Part shown: positions 32,140-43,829 of the stretch, one piece after another
How positions within the stretch are numbered: position 1 is the stretch's first letter
How the letters are laid out: each line of letters opens with the position of its first letter
Source of the DNA: Trichobilharzia regenti
Taxonomy: Eukaryota; Platyhelminthes; Trematoda; Strigeidida; Schistosomatidae
DNA: 64,000 nucleotides
Assembly (NCBI GenBank): GCA_944472135.2
Contig: OX235265.1
Location: forward strand, 91,296,984-91,360,983
Direction: 5' to 3'
Translations under genes and position numbers: made by a program
The notes under the pieces: generated by a model
The model's database searches: none
Told to the model about the DNA's origin: nothing
What the model saw: the letters and a program-made list of their open reading frames with translations, nothing else

Positions 32140-34860
32140 GGTTGCTACCCGCCAAAGCACTAGATTAGTAACCACAAGAAGGATCTGACGGATTTGACAG
32201 GAATGAATGTCACAGAAGTACTCAGAAATCTGTGGAAAAAGGAAGCGACTGATAATCACAGCTACAATGATTTAAAGCCCAAAGGGTCCCGTTTACTATA
32301 TATGTGTGGTCTGCCAAAGATACATAAGAATAATTACCCAATGGGATCTATACTTTCAGTAGTGAATTTATCCTTCCAAACAAAGTTGCTCCTTGATTAA
32401 CCGATAAGTTGGGACCTGTTACACAACGACTAACTAAAAATATTTTGGAAGATTCTCCCCAGTTCCTTAAAGAAGTGAGTCAACTTAACGTATAGGTTAA
32501 ACTCACGATCTCCTTCGACTTGACTTCTCTATTCACACAGATCCCACTTCGTGAAATGTTAGACATCATCTATCAACATGCGGATTTGCTTCCTCAGTCA
32601 AAACTGGAATTTAAGCATCTTATCGTGTTATCTACTAGGGATATACAACTCCAATTTGCGATTAATAGTGTCCTATAAGCTGATTGGTTTAGTTGCGGAG
32701 CTTTCGTCGTCCTTCTAGACAACATCAGCAGCACAATATTTAGCATAAAGTGAAATGATTTAAATTTTTTCCATGAGTGATAGAACTGCGTCTCTCGGTT
32801 ACCATCTTTACATATGTATTGATCATTTTCTAGTGACTTGGATTTTAAACTTTCTGGTCACATGATTTACTTTTTATTAGTTGGTATATCTGGTCTATTT
32901 TAACGTGTTTGTTAATTGCATATTCGTTTGAGCACCAACCAGGCTTCTAGGAATTCCCTGACTGCACTTTTGGTGTTTCCTCTGTCTAAGATCTCGACAT
33001 CTTATCCCAATCAAACTGATGTCCATAATTGTCTACATACACTGATACTAAAGAACATATATCGTGTCTTTTCACGACTGATTTGTGTTCTTGGATTCTA
33101 ATTCGAATTGACGAAACATACCAACCAATAAAAAGTAAATCATGTGACGAGAAAGTTTAAAATCCAAGTCAATAGAAAATGATCAATACATATGTAAAGA
33201 TGGTTACCGGAGACGCAGTTCTATCACTCATGGAAAAAATTTAAATCATTTCCCTTTATGCTAAAACTTGCGCTGTAGATGTTGTCTAGAAGGACAACAA
33301 AAACTCCGCAACTAAACCAACCAGCTCAGAGAACACTATTAATTGCAAATCATCCACCTGAGCTACAAATCTTCACTACAACTCCAATATGACAACAAAA
33401 TATATCGCCAGGCTGATGCCGTGGCTACGGGGAGTTCACAAGGTCCTGTGTTAGCAGATATGTTTATGGCTAGTCTAGAAAAGACAAAAACCAAGTGTGC
33501 AGTCGATGAAACAACTGCCTTTTTGTCGATAAGTAGACGATCTATTCATTGTATGCGTTGATTTGAGTCACGATTCAACAATGTACATAAGAGTATCACC
33601 TTCACGATGGGACACAAAGAAACAGACACATAAAATTCTATTTCCTCTAGATAAACTTGGGGAGAAAAACAGATACGACATTCAAGAGATCACGAAGACA
33701 CATGGAGTGATATCTGCCTAGACTTGAACAGCTTCAGCCCAGTCAATTACAAAAGAACGCTGGTGACAATCCTTATCTCTAGAGCGAAAAGAATGCGTTC
33801 ACCTGTCAAATTAAAAAGTGAACTAATGTTACTTGACAAGTGCTTGAAAGAAAATGGGTACTCCCAAGGCTTCACTAACAAATGTGGCAAGAATGAACGG
33901 AAGAAGCCAGTTTTGACTGAGCTCTACTTCTGGGGCTATGATATTATGAGAATCATAAATCAAAGGTTAGGTGCCTCCCCGTCTAGAACGTATACTGCAG
34001 CAAACCAATCTATCTACTCTAAACGTCCTCTTCGTTTGTTCAGTTAAAGATAGGCAAGTAAATCTCATGTGTTACCTTTACCTGTGAATACCAATTCACA
34101 TGTATCTGCGATAGCAGTTACATTGGAAGAACAGAAAGAACAACTTACGTCAGATTCTTCAAAAATGTATCAAGGCTCCTCTGCTTAAACGGGCCAAACA
34201 GCTCTCCAGTCATCAAACACATGATAGACAGAGAACACCGAGTAGACGTGTTAGCTTCATTCAAAATAATTAATAGACAAAGTAACTCAAATCTTATCCG
34301 GTCTTCTGAAGTCGTCGCAATAAAACTGCTAAAACCTGACTAGTATGTGTAAAAGGAATCTGTCGTTGGACTCAGTGACCGTGGTAACTCATGCCTTAAT
34401 AACTCTTTGTTTTCTAATTATATTAACTTACATTTTCAATCCACACTTTAAGCCCGTTCAATGTCCATAAGAGATAAGTATTCCTGACCTTATGGATTCC
34501 ACTCACCGTATTAGATTGCTGTCCTTTCATTTGACATCTTTCAAACTAAATTCTAATCTTCTCTTATCCAATTACTTTACTGTTGACGATTTTTTTACCG
34601 CCCTATCAACAAATTTGTCGATTAATTTTCGCGAAACTTCTTTCTGACATAATCGATATATTTACACTATAACACTTCAGCTACCTAATCATTCTGTTAC
34701 TTTATCTAACTATGAGGCTCTTACAACATGCCTGTTAATAGATCAAAGTATGCTAAACATTTTACTAAGGATTATAGGTTGTACGCAGCTGATGAGAATC
34801 AACTAGTTAAAGTAGACAAATGTTATTCTGCACCAAAGTTTTGATCTACCTCTGCTCAAA
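32140..34860 (+). pseudogene. PLE-4: Penelope-like element, RT and GIY-YIG, interrupted by PLE-5
   Basis: Blocks: SRLLYMCGLPKIHKNNYP (32290-32345, PLE RT), TQIPLREMLDIIYQHADLLP (32540), then the insertion 32656-33376, then LQLQYDNKIYRQADAVATGS (33380-33440), VDDLFIVCVD (33522-33555, catalytic pair kept, in a shifted frame), KRTLVTILISRAKRMRSP (33750) and GIY-YIG block CICDSSYIGRTERTT (34100-34145). The 3' region to 34860 contains gcagctgatgag, a hammerhead-like core. Several frameshifts; inactive. Confidence 0.85.
32656..33376 (-). mobile_element. PLE-5: foldback PLE nested in PLE-4 with 12-bp target duplication
   Basis: Flanked by tacaactccaat at 32644-32655 and 33377-33388. The arms 32656-32892 and 33112-33360 are reverse complements. 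Between them on the minus strand is only the C-terminal endonuclease region (a block parallel to 59340-59500). So 721 bp consist of two inverted pLTRs and a short ORF stump. Confidence 0.88.
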
Positions 34861-34867
34861 TTTATAA

Positions 34868-34990
34868 AATGGAATTTTTCGGCACTGTGGTAGACTACAA
34901 CTCCATTATGGATAAAATTTTATGCTAATAAAATCACACAGTTTGTTATACAGTAACATTTACAGATGACCACGTTTCGAGCACAATTTA
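34868..34990 (-). repeat. pLTR fragment of the PLE-9 type
   Basis: ggcactgtggtagactacaa, ataaaatcacacagtttg and gaccacgtttcgagcacaat match 26390-26510 in the same orientation. It is cut by the HHR-R copy at 34992. Confidence 0.75.
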
Positions 34991-34991
34991 A

Positions 34992-35332
34992 CTGACATCA
35001 GTCAGAGGACCGCTGGAAAACCAGCTTGGAGTACTGGACAGCGAGCTATTTCGTCAGCTTAGTTTTGAACTCCATAGGGGTTCGAATCTAGGACCTTCCG
35101 ATTACAAGGCTAGCGATCTCGTAGGCCACTAAGCCATTGGGAATCGATCCAATGGCCAATTCATGAATTTCAACTTCTTCCAATTTATGACGTAGCGCAA
35201 TCACTCCACAATGTCTTCTTCCATGGGTTAGTGCCTCACCTTCGACCTGTTGTACCCTATCGGTGACAGCTTCCCATCAGAACGCAAGGTTAACTGCCTG
35301 AATAGAACCAGTTAGTAATGAGCATGCGAGTA
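34992..35332 (-). mobile_element. HHR-R copy, ribozyme dead
   Basis: Full order on the minus strand. GACGAAA is kept, but the CUGANGA segment is deleted (ggagttcaaaac). It belongs to the gggctgac-stem subfamily. Confidence 0.8.
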
Positions 35333-35339
35333 ATTTTCA

Positions 35340-36350
35340 AGTATTCTGATATTCTTCGATTTATAACAGTACAGCCTGAAGAAGAAGTTATTGAAACCAC
35401 AATTGTTCTCTCAGAACATCTTCTAGTCTCAAATATCTATTTCACGAGACAAGTGGAAATAAATGTTGTTATACAATGAAAGTGAGAATTTTATTCACTC
35501 TGCAGAAAAATGTATTCTGTGGAAGCATTGTATGACTAAATATTAATAGCTAACTGAACCTTTGTGGACGTATACCTGCGTCTTACGTCAGTGGTCCTAA
35601 CGCAAGCGTATAGCAATAAAATATCATCTATAAGTTATAATTACATTACATCAATGCCTTTATCAAATGCTCTTCTGAGTTGACATCACTTCTGTTTGAA
35701 GTCGCTCAAATCAAATCATATTAACAATTCAGTCGACTAAGATCCCGACTGAAAAAGATATTTTCACAAATCTAAATCCTAATATGTCAGTACTAATTAG
35801 AATTTAACAGTCGATTACACCAGAGATAGGAAGAATTACAAAGCACTTAATCACCAATTACTTCAAAGGAGACTGAGATTAATTCACCTTTTTCCAATAA
35901 AAAAAAATAGGCGCAAATCATTCTATTCTACGAACGATTGAATGATTATCACACACTTCGAGGAACAAGAAAAAATGCATCATTCTTTTCTGTAGTCAAA
36001 CCTTTTAAAGATCAAAAGACACTCACTTTTTGTCTTCTCATCTCAGATATTGCATCACATAAGTAAATGTACATTAAAAAGGTGATTTTTTATAAAAAAA
36101 AATATTCTTTACACATCTTCCGTGTCTTTGTAGAACAATCAAAACTCTGTGAACAGACTGATTGTTCCCCCCCCCCGCCGCCACACACACACACACAACT
36201 AAACAATTATGACATTTTTTTGCACATTCAGTGTTAGATTACAAGCGCTCAGTCAGCTAAAAGTTCACAAAATTAAGTTGTGAGTATTGTTCGGCATTCT
36301 GTTATTTATTGAGAGCTGTTGAAATTTACTTGTCAATTTTGGCAAAAGTA
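35340..36350. other. AT-rich unique DNA with a C/CA microsatellite
   Basis: A cccccccccc run and (CA)n occur at about 36166-36198. No supported frame. Confidence 0.5.
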
Positions 36351-36351
36351 A

Positions 36352-36955
36352 GTTCACTGCAGTGTTGCAGTGCACAGTTGAAAATCTGGATCTTATTTTT
36401 GATACTGAGTGCTGTTGACCTCCACACAAACTTAAGCATCGAAAATAAGATTCGGATTTTCAACTGCAATGTGAAGTCAGTGCTACTATACGGATGGATC
36501 AGAGACTTGCACCAAGCGTCATGAAGAGCATCTCAGACAAACTTCAGACCTTCATTAACAGCTACTTTCGCTCAATATATCGCTCAAGATCAGTTGGCCG
36601 GCCAGAAAAGATCAGAAACAGGGATCTCTGGCAATGAGCGAACCAACCCAGCAGGAATCAACTGTGCAACAAGTAGGCAGGAAGAAATGGAGGTGGATTG
36701 GCCATACTCTGAGGAAACAAACCATCAAGTGACATCACTAGACAAGCCATCGCTCGAGTGGGACGCGAAAGGGGAGCGGCGAGTTGATCGTCAATGCGAG
36801 GGTGACATTGAGTCGAGGAGGTCATGTGAAGAGGAGATGAAAGCATGTGGGCAGACTTAGAGCTGGGTGAAAAAGTTGGCAGAAAACCGAAGGCAATGGA
36901 GACGTTTGGCTGAAGCCCTATGTTCCTCTAGGTATTAAAGGATATAATAATAATA
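36352..36955 (+). pseudogene. RTE-8: RTE-like 3' end with inverted 5' segment
   Basis: 36352-36435 is minus-oriented RTE sequence (its complement contains aataagatccagattttcaa). From 36436 the same block appears on the plus strand (gaaaataagattcggatttt) and continues to the end through a frame containing RQEEMEVDWPYSEETNHQ and RRSCEEEMKACGQT. Tail (ATA)n near 36946. This sequence belongs to the RTE subfamily of RTE-10 and RTE-11. Confidence 0.83.
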
Positions 36956-36961
36956 TAATGA

Positions 36962-37895
36962 TCACCAGGGTGATGGACGAATAAAACTCAAACAAAATAA
37001 CATCATAATTACTAAGAAGATTGACATGTTGTGCAATTGGCATTAGAAATGTAGAAATAACAACAGGAGACAGGATGTTTGGATAACAAAATCTAGTGGG
37101 ATCATAACTAATGTGACGAACAATTGTGCATACAGTTAGGGATTAAATATGCAGAAATAATGAAATGACAAAATAGACAGGAAGTTCAGATATGAAAATA
37201 TGGTAGTGTAAATAGGGGTTAAGAAAAGCTTAAAATTAACATAGGGATGGTCATTACTAAAAGAAATACCTGTTTATGATGGCCATGGCAGGGAAAAGAG
37301 TTAGACATATTTCTTTTGGATACATAGCGTGGGTTCCACCTTTTGGATACGTCCAGCCCATGTCCCTGCCATGGTCATCATAAACAGGTAATTCTTCTAA
37401 TAGTCACTATCCCATTGACTTTCTTATCCAAACTTCCTGTTTATTCATGTTATTTCTAGGTTTTTCTTAATCTCTGTTTACACTATCATATTTTCATATC
37501 CAAACTTAGTGTTTATTTTGTCATTTTACTATTTCTACATATTTAATCCCTAGCTGCATAAACAATTATTCGCCACATTAATTATGATCCCACTAGATTT
37601 TCTTATCCAAACATCCTGTCTATTATTGTTATTTCTACATTTCTAACCCTCAATTGCACAATATGTCAATCTTCTGAATAATTATGATGCTACTTTGTTT
37701 GAGTTTATCCGTCCCTCACCCTGTTTATGATGTCACTTTGATTCCTAATCGTAATTTATTAATTTGACCCTTGACTGGAAATTATTCTTGGACTTTCCAA
37801 CCCATTTATTATAAAAATACACGAATGTACAGTCTAGGTGACGATGACTTCGTGGAAAAGAAACTTTTCTTCTCTGCAACCCTCTTTTTAAGAAT
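36962..37895. mobile_element. PLE-6: foldback of two inverted pLTRs
   Basis: The left arm (36962-37330) is the reverse complement of the right arm (37336-37895). Both end inward in the last residues of the PLE-3-type endonuclease (SLPWPS then stop), so the coding part is reduced to some 15 codons. The right arm ends with gacttcgtggaaaagaaac at about 37844-37862. Confidence 0.85.
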
Positions 37896-37899
37896 TCCT

Positions 37900-38540
37900 A
37901 TGATCCAATATGTATATATTCCGTGATTGAATTCTATCAGTGAACTTTGCATTCTGGTGACGAAACTAGATTTTAGTTTGTTGGAGAGGAGAATAGTCGG
38001 TACAGCCTAGATTTCTTGATTTTTTGGCACTCATCAACAAGGCGCATCTAAAAATTCCACAGAAGTCATATCCCCAAGTAAAAACAATAAACACTTTTGT
38101 AAATAATCAAGTTCTAACCATATTGTCCATTTTCTTTACTGCAAATTGTTTTACTTTAGCATACCGATACATCAAAAGACACTAGTTTTATTTTCAGGTG
38201 CAAAGAACGGTGACTGGAAAATTGTTAGGCGTCGATTTTAAGTAATTAAGAGACACGGGTCTGCAAATTATGTTGCATTTAATAATGTTAGTTCGTAAAC
38301 TTAATTTAGCGGACTAAATTTACCTAAGTAAAGAAAAAAAGAAGAGGAAGAATTATGCCTGAAGCGTCACCAACAATTAACATTGTATCATTTTTTTGCT
38401 ATAACCAGTGAAATTTTATCTAGAATTCATAGATAATAGCTTTAAATATAGCTCAGAAGTAAGCATATCAGTAGAGTCAAATATTTTCTAGTTGACCTAA
38501 AGATTTTCCTTCTAGAAGAGCAATGAAAACGTCACAATTA
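37900..38540. other. AT-rich unique DNA
   Basis: A good-looking acceptor (gttttattttcag, AG at 38196-38197) precedes a 15-codon frame that ends in a stop. It is too short to call. Nothing else is seen. Confidence 0.4.
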
Positions 38541-38544
38541 AACT

Positions 38545-39440
38545 ATCAAGTCGTTAGAAAACGATAAGAGTAAGAACATTCGTCGACTATGAAAAGAGAT
38601 TCGATAAAGTAGACCATAAAGTAACCTAGAAACTACTTTAACACTACGGATGACAGTGCCACAAAGCTTTATTAACTTCATGTAACATCAATATGATGAT
38701 GCCGCATGTCCAATGATCCACAATGGAAAAATCAGTTATGGCATAGAAGTGAAGATAGGAGCAAAGTAAGCAAGGCTACCTACCGACTACCACCAATGAC
38801 ACTCCTGAATGTGTGGTTGTCTGGAGAATGTGGCAAACTGTGTAATGAGAGAAGACAGGTATACGTCGTCTCGACAACAGATCCACCAAGATCTGAATTT
38901 CATGGACGATTTATTTCTAATGTCACGTAAGCTCGAATACGTGAAGGAGAAGCAGAAATATACAGCGAGGATAGGACTTTAAGTTTACAAAGAGAAGATG
39001 GAGGTGATAAGGTTAGCCAAATCAAATCTACTCTGTTTGGCGTAAGAAACAAGATTTCAGATTTGGTTATTTCTAAAAGGCTACTTCAGACTTTCATCAG
39101 CAGCTTCCTTCACTCCATAGGCAGAATAAATTAGCAGCAAGATACTCAAACAACAAATCGACGAAGAATCTATCGTTCAAGAAATTTGTAGAATGAAATG
39201 AAATGAAGTTGAATTGAACCTCCATGACTGAGTGAGATCCTAAAGTGGAGACCGAGTGAGAAGCGAGGGGTTGTGGGTCCGAGAGTGACACAGGAATGGT
39301 GTGATGAGGAGAAGAAAGCCTTAAGTCAATCGTGGATCCAACCAAAAGCGACTATGAAAAACAGGATGTAATGATGAAGTTCTTCGGAAGCCCTCACTTC
39401 TACTGGGAATCCAAGGGAATAGAAATACCAATATAATAAA
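38545..39440 (+). pseudogene. RTE-9: decayed RTE-like LINE
   Basis: Contains VDYEKRFDKVDHKVT (with shifts, 38585), a block around ttcatggacgatttatttct (catalytic MDD-like, 38900), ISKRLLQTFISSFLHS (39070) and the terminal block with ctgggaatccaagggaatag and an (ATA) tail. It is related to RTE-5 more than to RTE-7. Confidence 0.75.
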
Positions 39441-39444
39441 ACCT

Positions 39445-39950
39445 CCTTCCAACTTGATTGATTTCATTGCATTATCAACTAATTAACCGTCAGATTTCAG
39501 AATGTGTTTGATAGCTACTCTATTCTCTCAGTAATACATACTCAAACTTCAATAGAGAATCAAATCTATGACACTTATGAAGTAAGGGCAGTTAAGAAAC
39601 GCAAGCTTACTGTATTCTAACCTAATTAAGGAATAGTTATATCATCTAAGAGAGACCCAGTGCCTCCAAGCTTCTTCACGCGCTTTATCCTTGGTAAGAA
39701 TCACTGAAGATTTAAAGCAATCTAGTGCTCTTTGGTTTTATGTCATGATAGAAGAGTAGTAAGTAGCATTCAGTATTCATTCATTTATTTAACAGAAGGC
39801 AGAAAATTGAAAGCCTTATTTACTTAAGATGCTAAAATTATGAGGAAATAATTAGATTACCTATCAGTCACAATGTATTTCTCTAAACTACTCTTATATC
39901 TTCTTTTATAGATCAAAAAACACATTTTTAATTACTTTGATTTCTGAGTA
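39445..39950. other. AT-rich unique DNA, nothing identified
   Basis: No supported frame or repeat. Confidence 0.5.
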
Positions 39951-39954
39951 GGGC

Positions 39955-40150
39955 ATAGGACCGCCTCAAGCTTCTATTTTGAAGTTTAAAGTTAGGCTAT
40001 GACTTTTCTTAAAAGAGCTGAGTTGTTAGCTCCTTGACAAACCTCCTACATTTACACGGGATTACTATTGGCTAAGCGAGGTTTAGGAGTTCGTTGACCA
40101 GGAGTCAAAAGTGAACGACGTCTAGCATTGTTGTAGAATATCTGACAACT
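39955..40150 (-). mobile_element. SINE2-like relic
   Basis: attactattggctaagcgag, ggtttaggagttcg and tgaccaggagtcaaaagtg echo the SINE2 body and head in minus orientation. Weak. Confidence 0.3.
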
Positions 40151-40179
40151 GAACCACCAATCCATACCACTTATATAAT

Positions 40180-41380
40180 TATTTCCTTTAATTCATAGAG
40201 GAAAATAGGACTTCAGTCAAACGTCACCAGTGTGTTCTGTTCACTAGCAACGTTTTCACCTGACTCCAGGTCTGCCCACATGCTTTCGTCTCCTCTTCAC
40301 ATGACATTAGATATTTCACCCAAACCTCGCACTGACGACCAACTCGCCGCTCCCCTTTCGGGTTCCACTCGAGCGATGGTTTGTCTAGTGATATCACTTG
40401 ATCGATCGTTTCCTCATAGTATGGCGAATCCACCTCCATTTCTTCCTGCCTACTTGTTGCACAATTGGTTCCTGCTAGGCTGGTTTGCTCATCACCAGAG
40501 ATCCCTGTTTCTGATCTTTTCTCGCCGGCCAACTGATATTGAGCGATATACTGAGCGAAGAAAGCTGTTGATCAAGGTCTGAAGTTTGTTTGAGATGCTC
40601 TTTATGTTGCGCAACGTCTCTGATCCATCCGTATAGTAGCACTGACTTCACATTGGAGTTGAAAATCCGGATCTTATTTTCATTGTCATTGCTAAGTACT
40701 ATTGATCTCCACACTGACTTGAGATTAATGAAAGCTTGCCTTGCTCTCCCGATTCCGGCTTTGATATACTCGTCATTCCCATCCTCCTGAAGTTGAAACG
40801 ATGCTTCCAAGATAAGTAGGTAGGTAGGTAGGTAGGTAGACGGGCAGGTAAAGGAGGTTGTTTCTTTCAGGTTCCTCCCATTTATGCTGGCTGATTGTTT
40901 TGTCTGTTGTTGTTGCTGCTGTTGGTGTTTCCCAGGAATCTTCATCACCTCTGTTTTCTCTATGTTCACCTGAAGTCCTACCTTCTCTGGATGCTTCTTC
41001 TGCCAACCCGTTGCTTTTCGCTTGCATATCTTCCAGTTTGTGGGAAATCAGATATATATAATCGGCGATGTCCAGATCCTCCAAATTTGTCGTGAGGGTC
41101 CATTTTATACCTATCATTTCGCTTCCCGCTCTCTGTCGCATTATTCAATCTATCGCAATCTAGAAAATTATTGGAGATGATAGGCAGCCTTGTCTTACTC
41201 CCATCATTACTTCCAAGGATTCTGTAAGTTTCCCGTTGTGGATTACTTGGTATGCAGTATTGTCGTACAACTGTTGAATGAGATGCATAATTGTCAGCGG
41301 CACCAATTTGTAGTAGCGAAGTAGTGACGAAATCACCTCCCGATCGACGCTGTCTGACGAAGTTGAGATAGAGGGCTGAC
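40180..41380 (-). pseudogene. RTE-10: RTE-like LINE with internal CTAC microsatellite
   Basis: Minus frames: MRQRAGSEMIGIKWTL, LEDLDIADYIYLISHKLEDM (catalytic ADD degraded to ADY), SGEHRENRGDEDSWE, then YLPVYLPTYLPTYLG encoded by a (CTAC)n expansion, ARQAFINLKSVWRSIVLSN, and the terminal block. It spans RT to 3' end with frameshifts. Near-identical to RTE-11. Confidence 0.88.
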
Positions 41381-41384
41381 TGCT

Positions 41385-42380
41385 TTATTTAACCCTATGG
41401 CTATCAAAGTAGTTTATCAATCCTCACTAATTTTAAATAGCTTTTGAAGTTTAAGTAGGGTGAAAATATTGTCTCAAATACCATAAAAAGGAAAAAAAAA
41501 TATTCCCATTTAACCCGATGTGTAACTATTTTCTGTTCACTTTTAAGGGTTCTAATAAATAAAGTATCATATTTTAATTGTACTAATTCTCATTTGAAAT
41601 GTATTTTCCGCCCTACTTTTTCCATTTTGTAATATCTCACCAGAATTTTTCCACATTTATAAAATGAAGCATTTCGTTACATCATTCTATTTCAATTGTA
41701 TCATTTATTCAGAAATGTTCGGGAGGGGGAGATAGGGGACACTATTTCTCATTGAGGTAATAACTTCTAGGAATGGGGAGAAAAATGGGAGCGTCGGCGG
41801 CAGCAGCAACATCATAAAATGTCTCCGAAAACACTTAGAATATTTGATGTAACACATCACTGTCTTCTGTGTTTCCAATATGATCTGACCATCTTGTTTC
41901 ATTTTTATCGAAAATTAACCATTATCACAAATCCATTAAGTATTTCTCTAGAAAGTTTTACACAAACGCACTAATTTATGCATTTGTTATTCAGAAGTTT
42001 CTAATTTTAAATATTTTAGAATATTGTATATCAAAAAATGTTTTATATTATACAAGTGTTTTTAGTGTAGACGATCGTATTTACTTGATGTCCAGTATCG
42101 ATAACGACATGAACTAGTTTGGGGCAGTATGTAGCTTTATTCGAGCTTTTCCTAATCAGGAATAGAGGTGTTCAGAAACTCGACAATTGAATAACCTGAT
42201 CCTCTACTCTATGTGACCAGCTCCGGAAGAGGAGTTCAACTGATAAATACATATGAAAGAGGCGAGGGAAGGAAGTTTGATGTTCATTTCTTCAACTAGG
42301 AAGGAATTGGTTATCTAGTGAATAGACAGCAAAACTTATCCCTTTGTCAGATGTTGTGAGAAAATCTTCCCGATTGGCGT
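41385..42380. other. AT-rich unique DNA, nothing identified
   Basis: No recognised repeat. A minus frame at 41705-41902 has no motif. Confidence 0.45.
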
Positions 42381-42409
42381 TTCCCGTGAATCGTCGTCTC
42401 AGGAATACT

Positions 42410-42705
42410 GGTTTTCTCCGGTGCAGTGGGTACTCTGAGCTGTTAAACTACCAGGTCCATGTGTTTGCTTTAAACTTTTACCGTGTTTACACTCTGTCAG
42501 TGGTCCAGCAATAGAATTCTTGCCAACTACGAATATGGTTGGAGGGTTTGGTTCCCGACTAATGCACTTCTTAACCTCGCTAAGCTGGTAATAAGGCCGA
42601 TAAAGAGGGGAGGTTCAGCAGCAGGCACTCATACTTCAAGGCCCAGACTTAAAGTTCCATGTTCCACTAAGAACGTAAAGGAACGTGAAGACAACAAAAT
42701 CTTCA
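42410..42705 (+). mobile_element. SINE2-like relic
   Basis: The plus strand has ggtgcagtgggtactctgag (head-like), ggtttggttcccgactaatg and the SINE2 end tgttccactaagaacgtaaa plus ggaacgtgaag. Confidence 0.5.
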
Positions 42706-43125
42706 TTTAATGCTTTTATTTGAACATCTAACTCCAACCAGGTGGATCGAACACCTTACCAAATCACGCTTGTACTGTAAGTTGAGGAAGCTCAGAAAGT
42801 GAGTTTCTGAAGTTATTTATCGTATTTCACCTAACCATTCGAATGATCTACGAGTACGCCTATTATATACAACAGAGGTGACTGTTATTTCGCTTAATGA
42901 CGACTCAACGCTTTGTTTTCTATCAATTATTCATTCCAAAGGGATCAAGTCAAAGCAGATTAAGCGTTTCGGTTCAGTGTTATCAGTCAGTGAGGTTTTG
43001 AATGAATAGCTGCGAATTCGAATCGACTTCTCAGCCAGACTAGTACAGTCACTGTGCACTACCCTAACATGTATTACTGAGTTATTAACAGTCGTTAATA
43101 TACGATGTGTATATAATGAGTACCT

Positions 43126-43363
43126 ACTTTTTTTCCTTCATGTTCCCCAGTGGAACATAGAGCTTCAAGCTAGTGGCTTGAAGTTTCTGTAGCAGTGTTT
43201 ATTTTATTGGATGGGGTTGCTAGCCTCATGCCCAACCTTTCCTCTTTACCAGCACTATTATTTCTGGCTTAGTGAGGTAAGGGAGTGCGTCGGTGGCCGG
43301 GGATCGAATCCCGAACCATGTGCATGGTCGGCGAGCGTCCTAACCTCTATGCTACCGAAGCAC
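43126..43363 (-). mobile_element. SINE2
   Basis: Minus: tRNA-like head (gtagcatagaggttaggacg, box-B-like gggattcgatccccg), body ttgggcatgaggctagcaac, end ccactggggaacatgaagg with the T/A run at 43129-43136. One of the three best copies. Confidence 0.87.
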
Positions 43364-43829
43364 AAAGAAGCTACCTAGGTAGAATAAATATCAGTAAATA
43401 ATTACACAGCAGAACATCAATCCAGTGGAAGGTCAGAAGTAATCGAATGAATGCCTACTTTTGACCACTAGGCTTTTAGAAAACCATTGGTAAAGGATAC
43501 AATATGCTCATTCTCTAATTAGATCTTAACTGGTGGTGGCTTGACACTACTATAAAGCATGTTTAAGTACTGCTTGGTGTACTTTGATTGGACACTAGTC
43601 AGTAACTAGTGTGATATGTCTAGTCCTATCTATGTACTTACTTGCCAACTTAAATGCATAAGTCAACTGTCTAATATTCGGAAAGTTGTTGAATGCCTCA
43701 GCTATCCGTAGTTTCTTGTGAATATGGTAAAAAGGCAGCCCATGCATATAATTGATTTGATTATAACAATTTTAGAATATGGCACTTTCATGTTTAATTA
43801 TCATGATGATGTCAATATATTCTGCGTAG

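Noticed and set aside
38198..38245. 15-codon frame after an excellent splice acceptor (possible last exon)
   Set aside because: Too short for a coding claim; acceptor-like strings are frequent in AT-rich DNA.
40232..40582. 116-codon plus ORF
   Set aside because: Antisense shadow of RTE-10.
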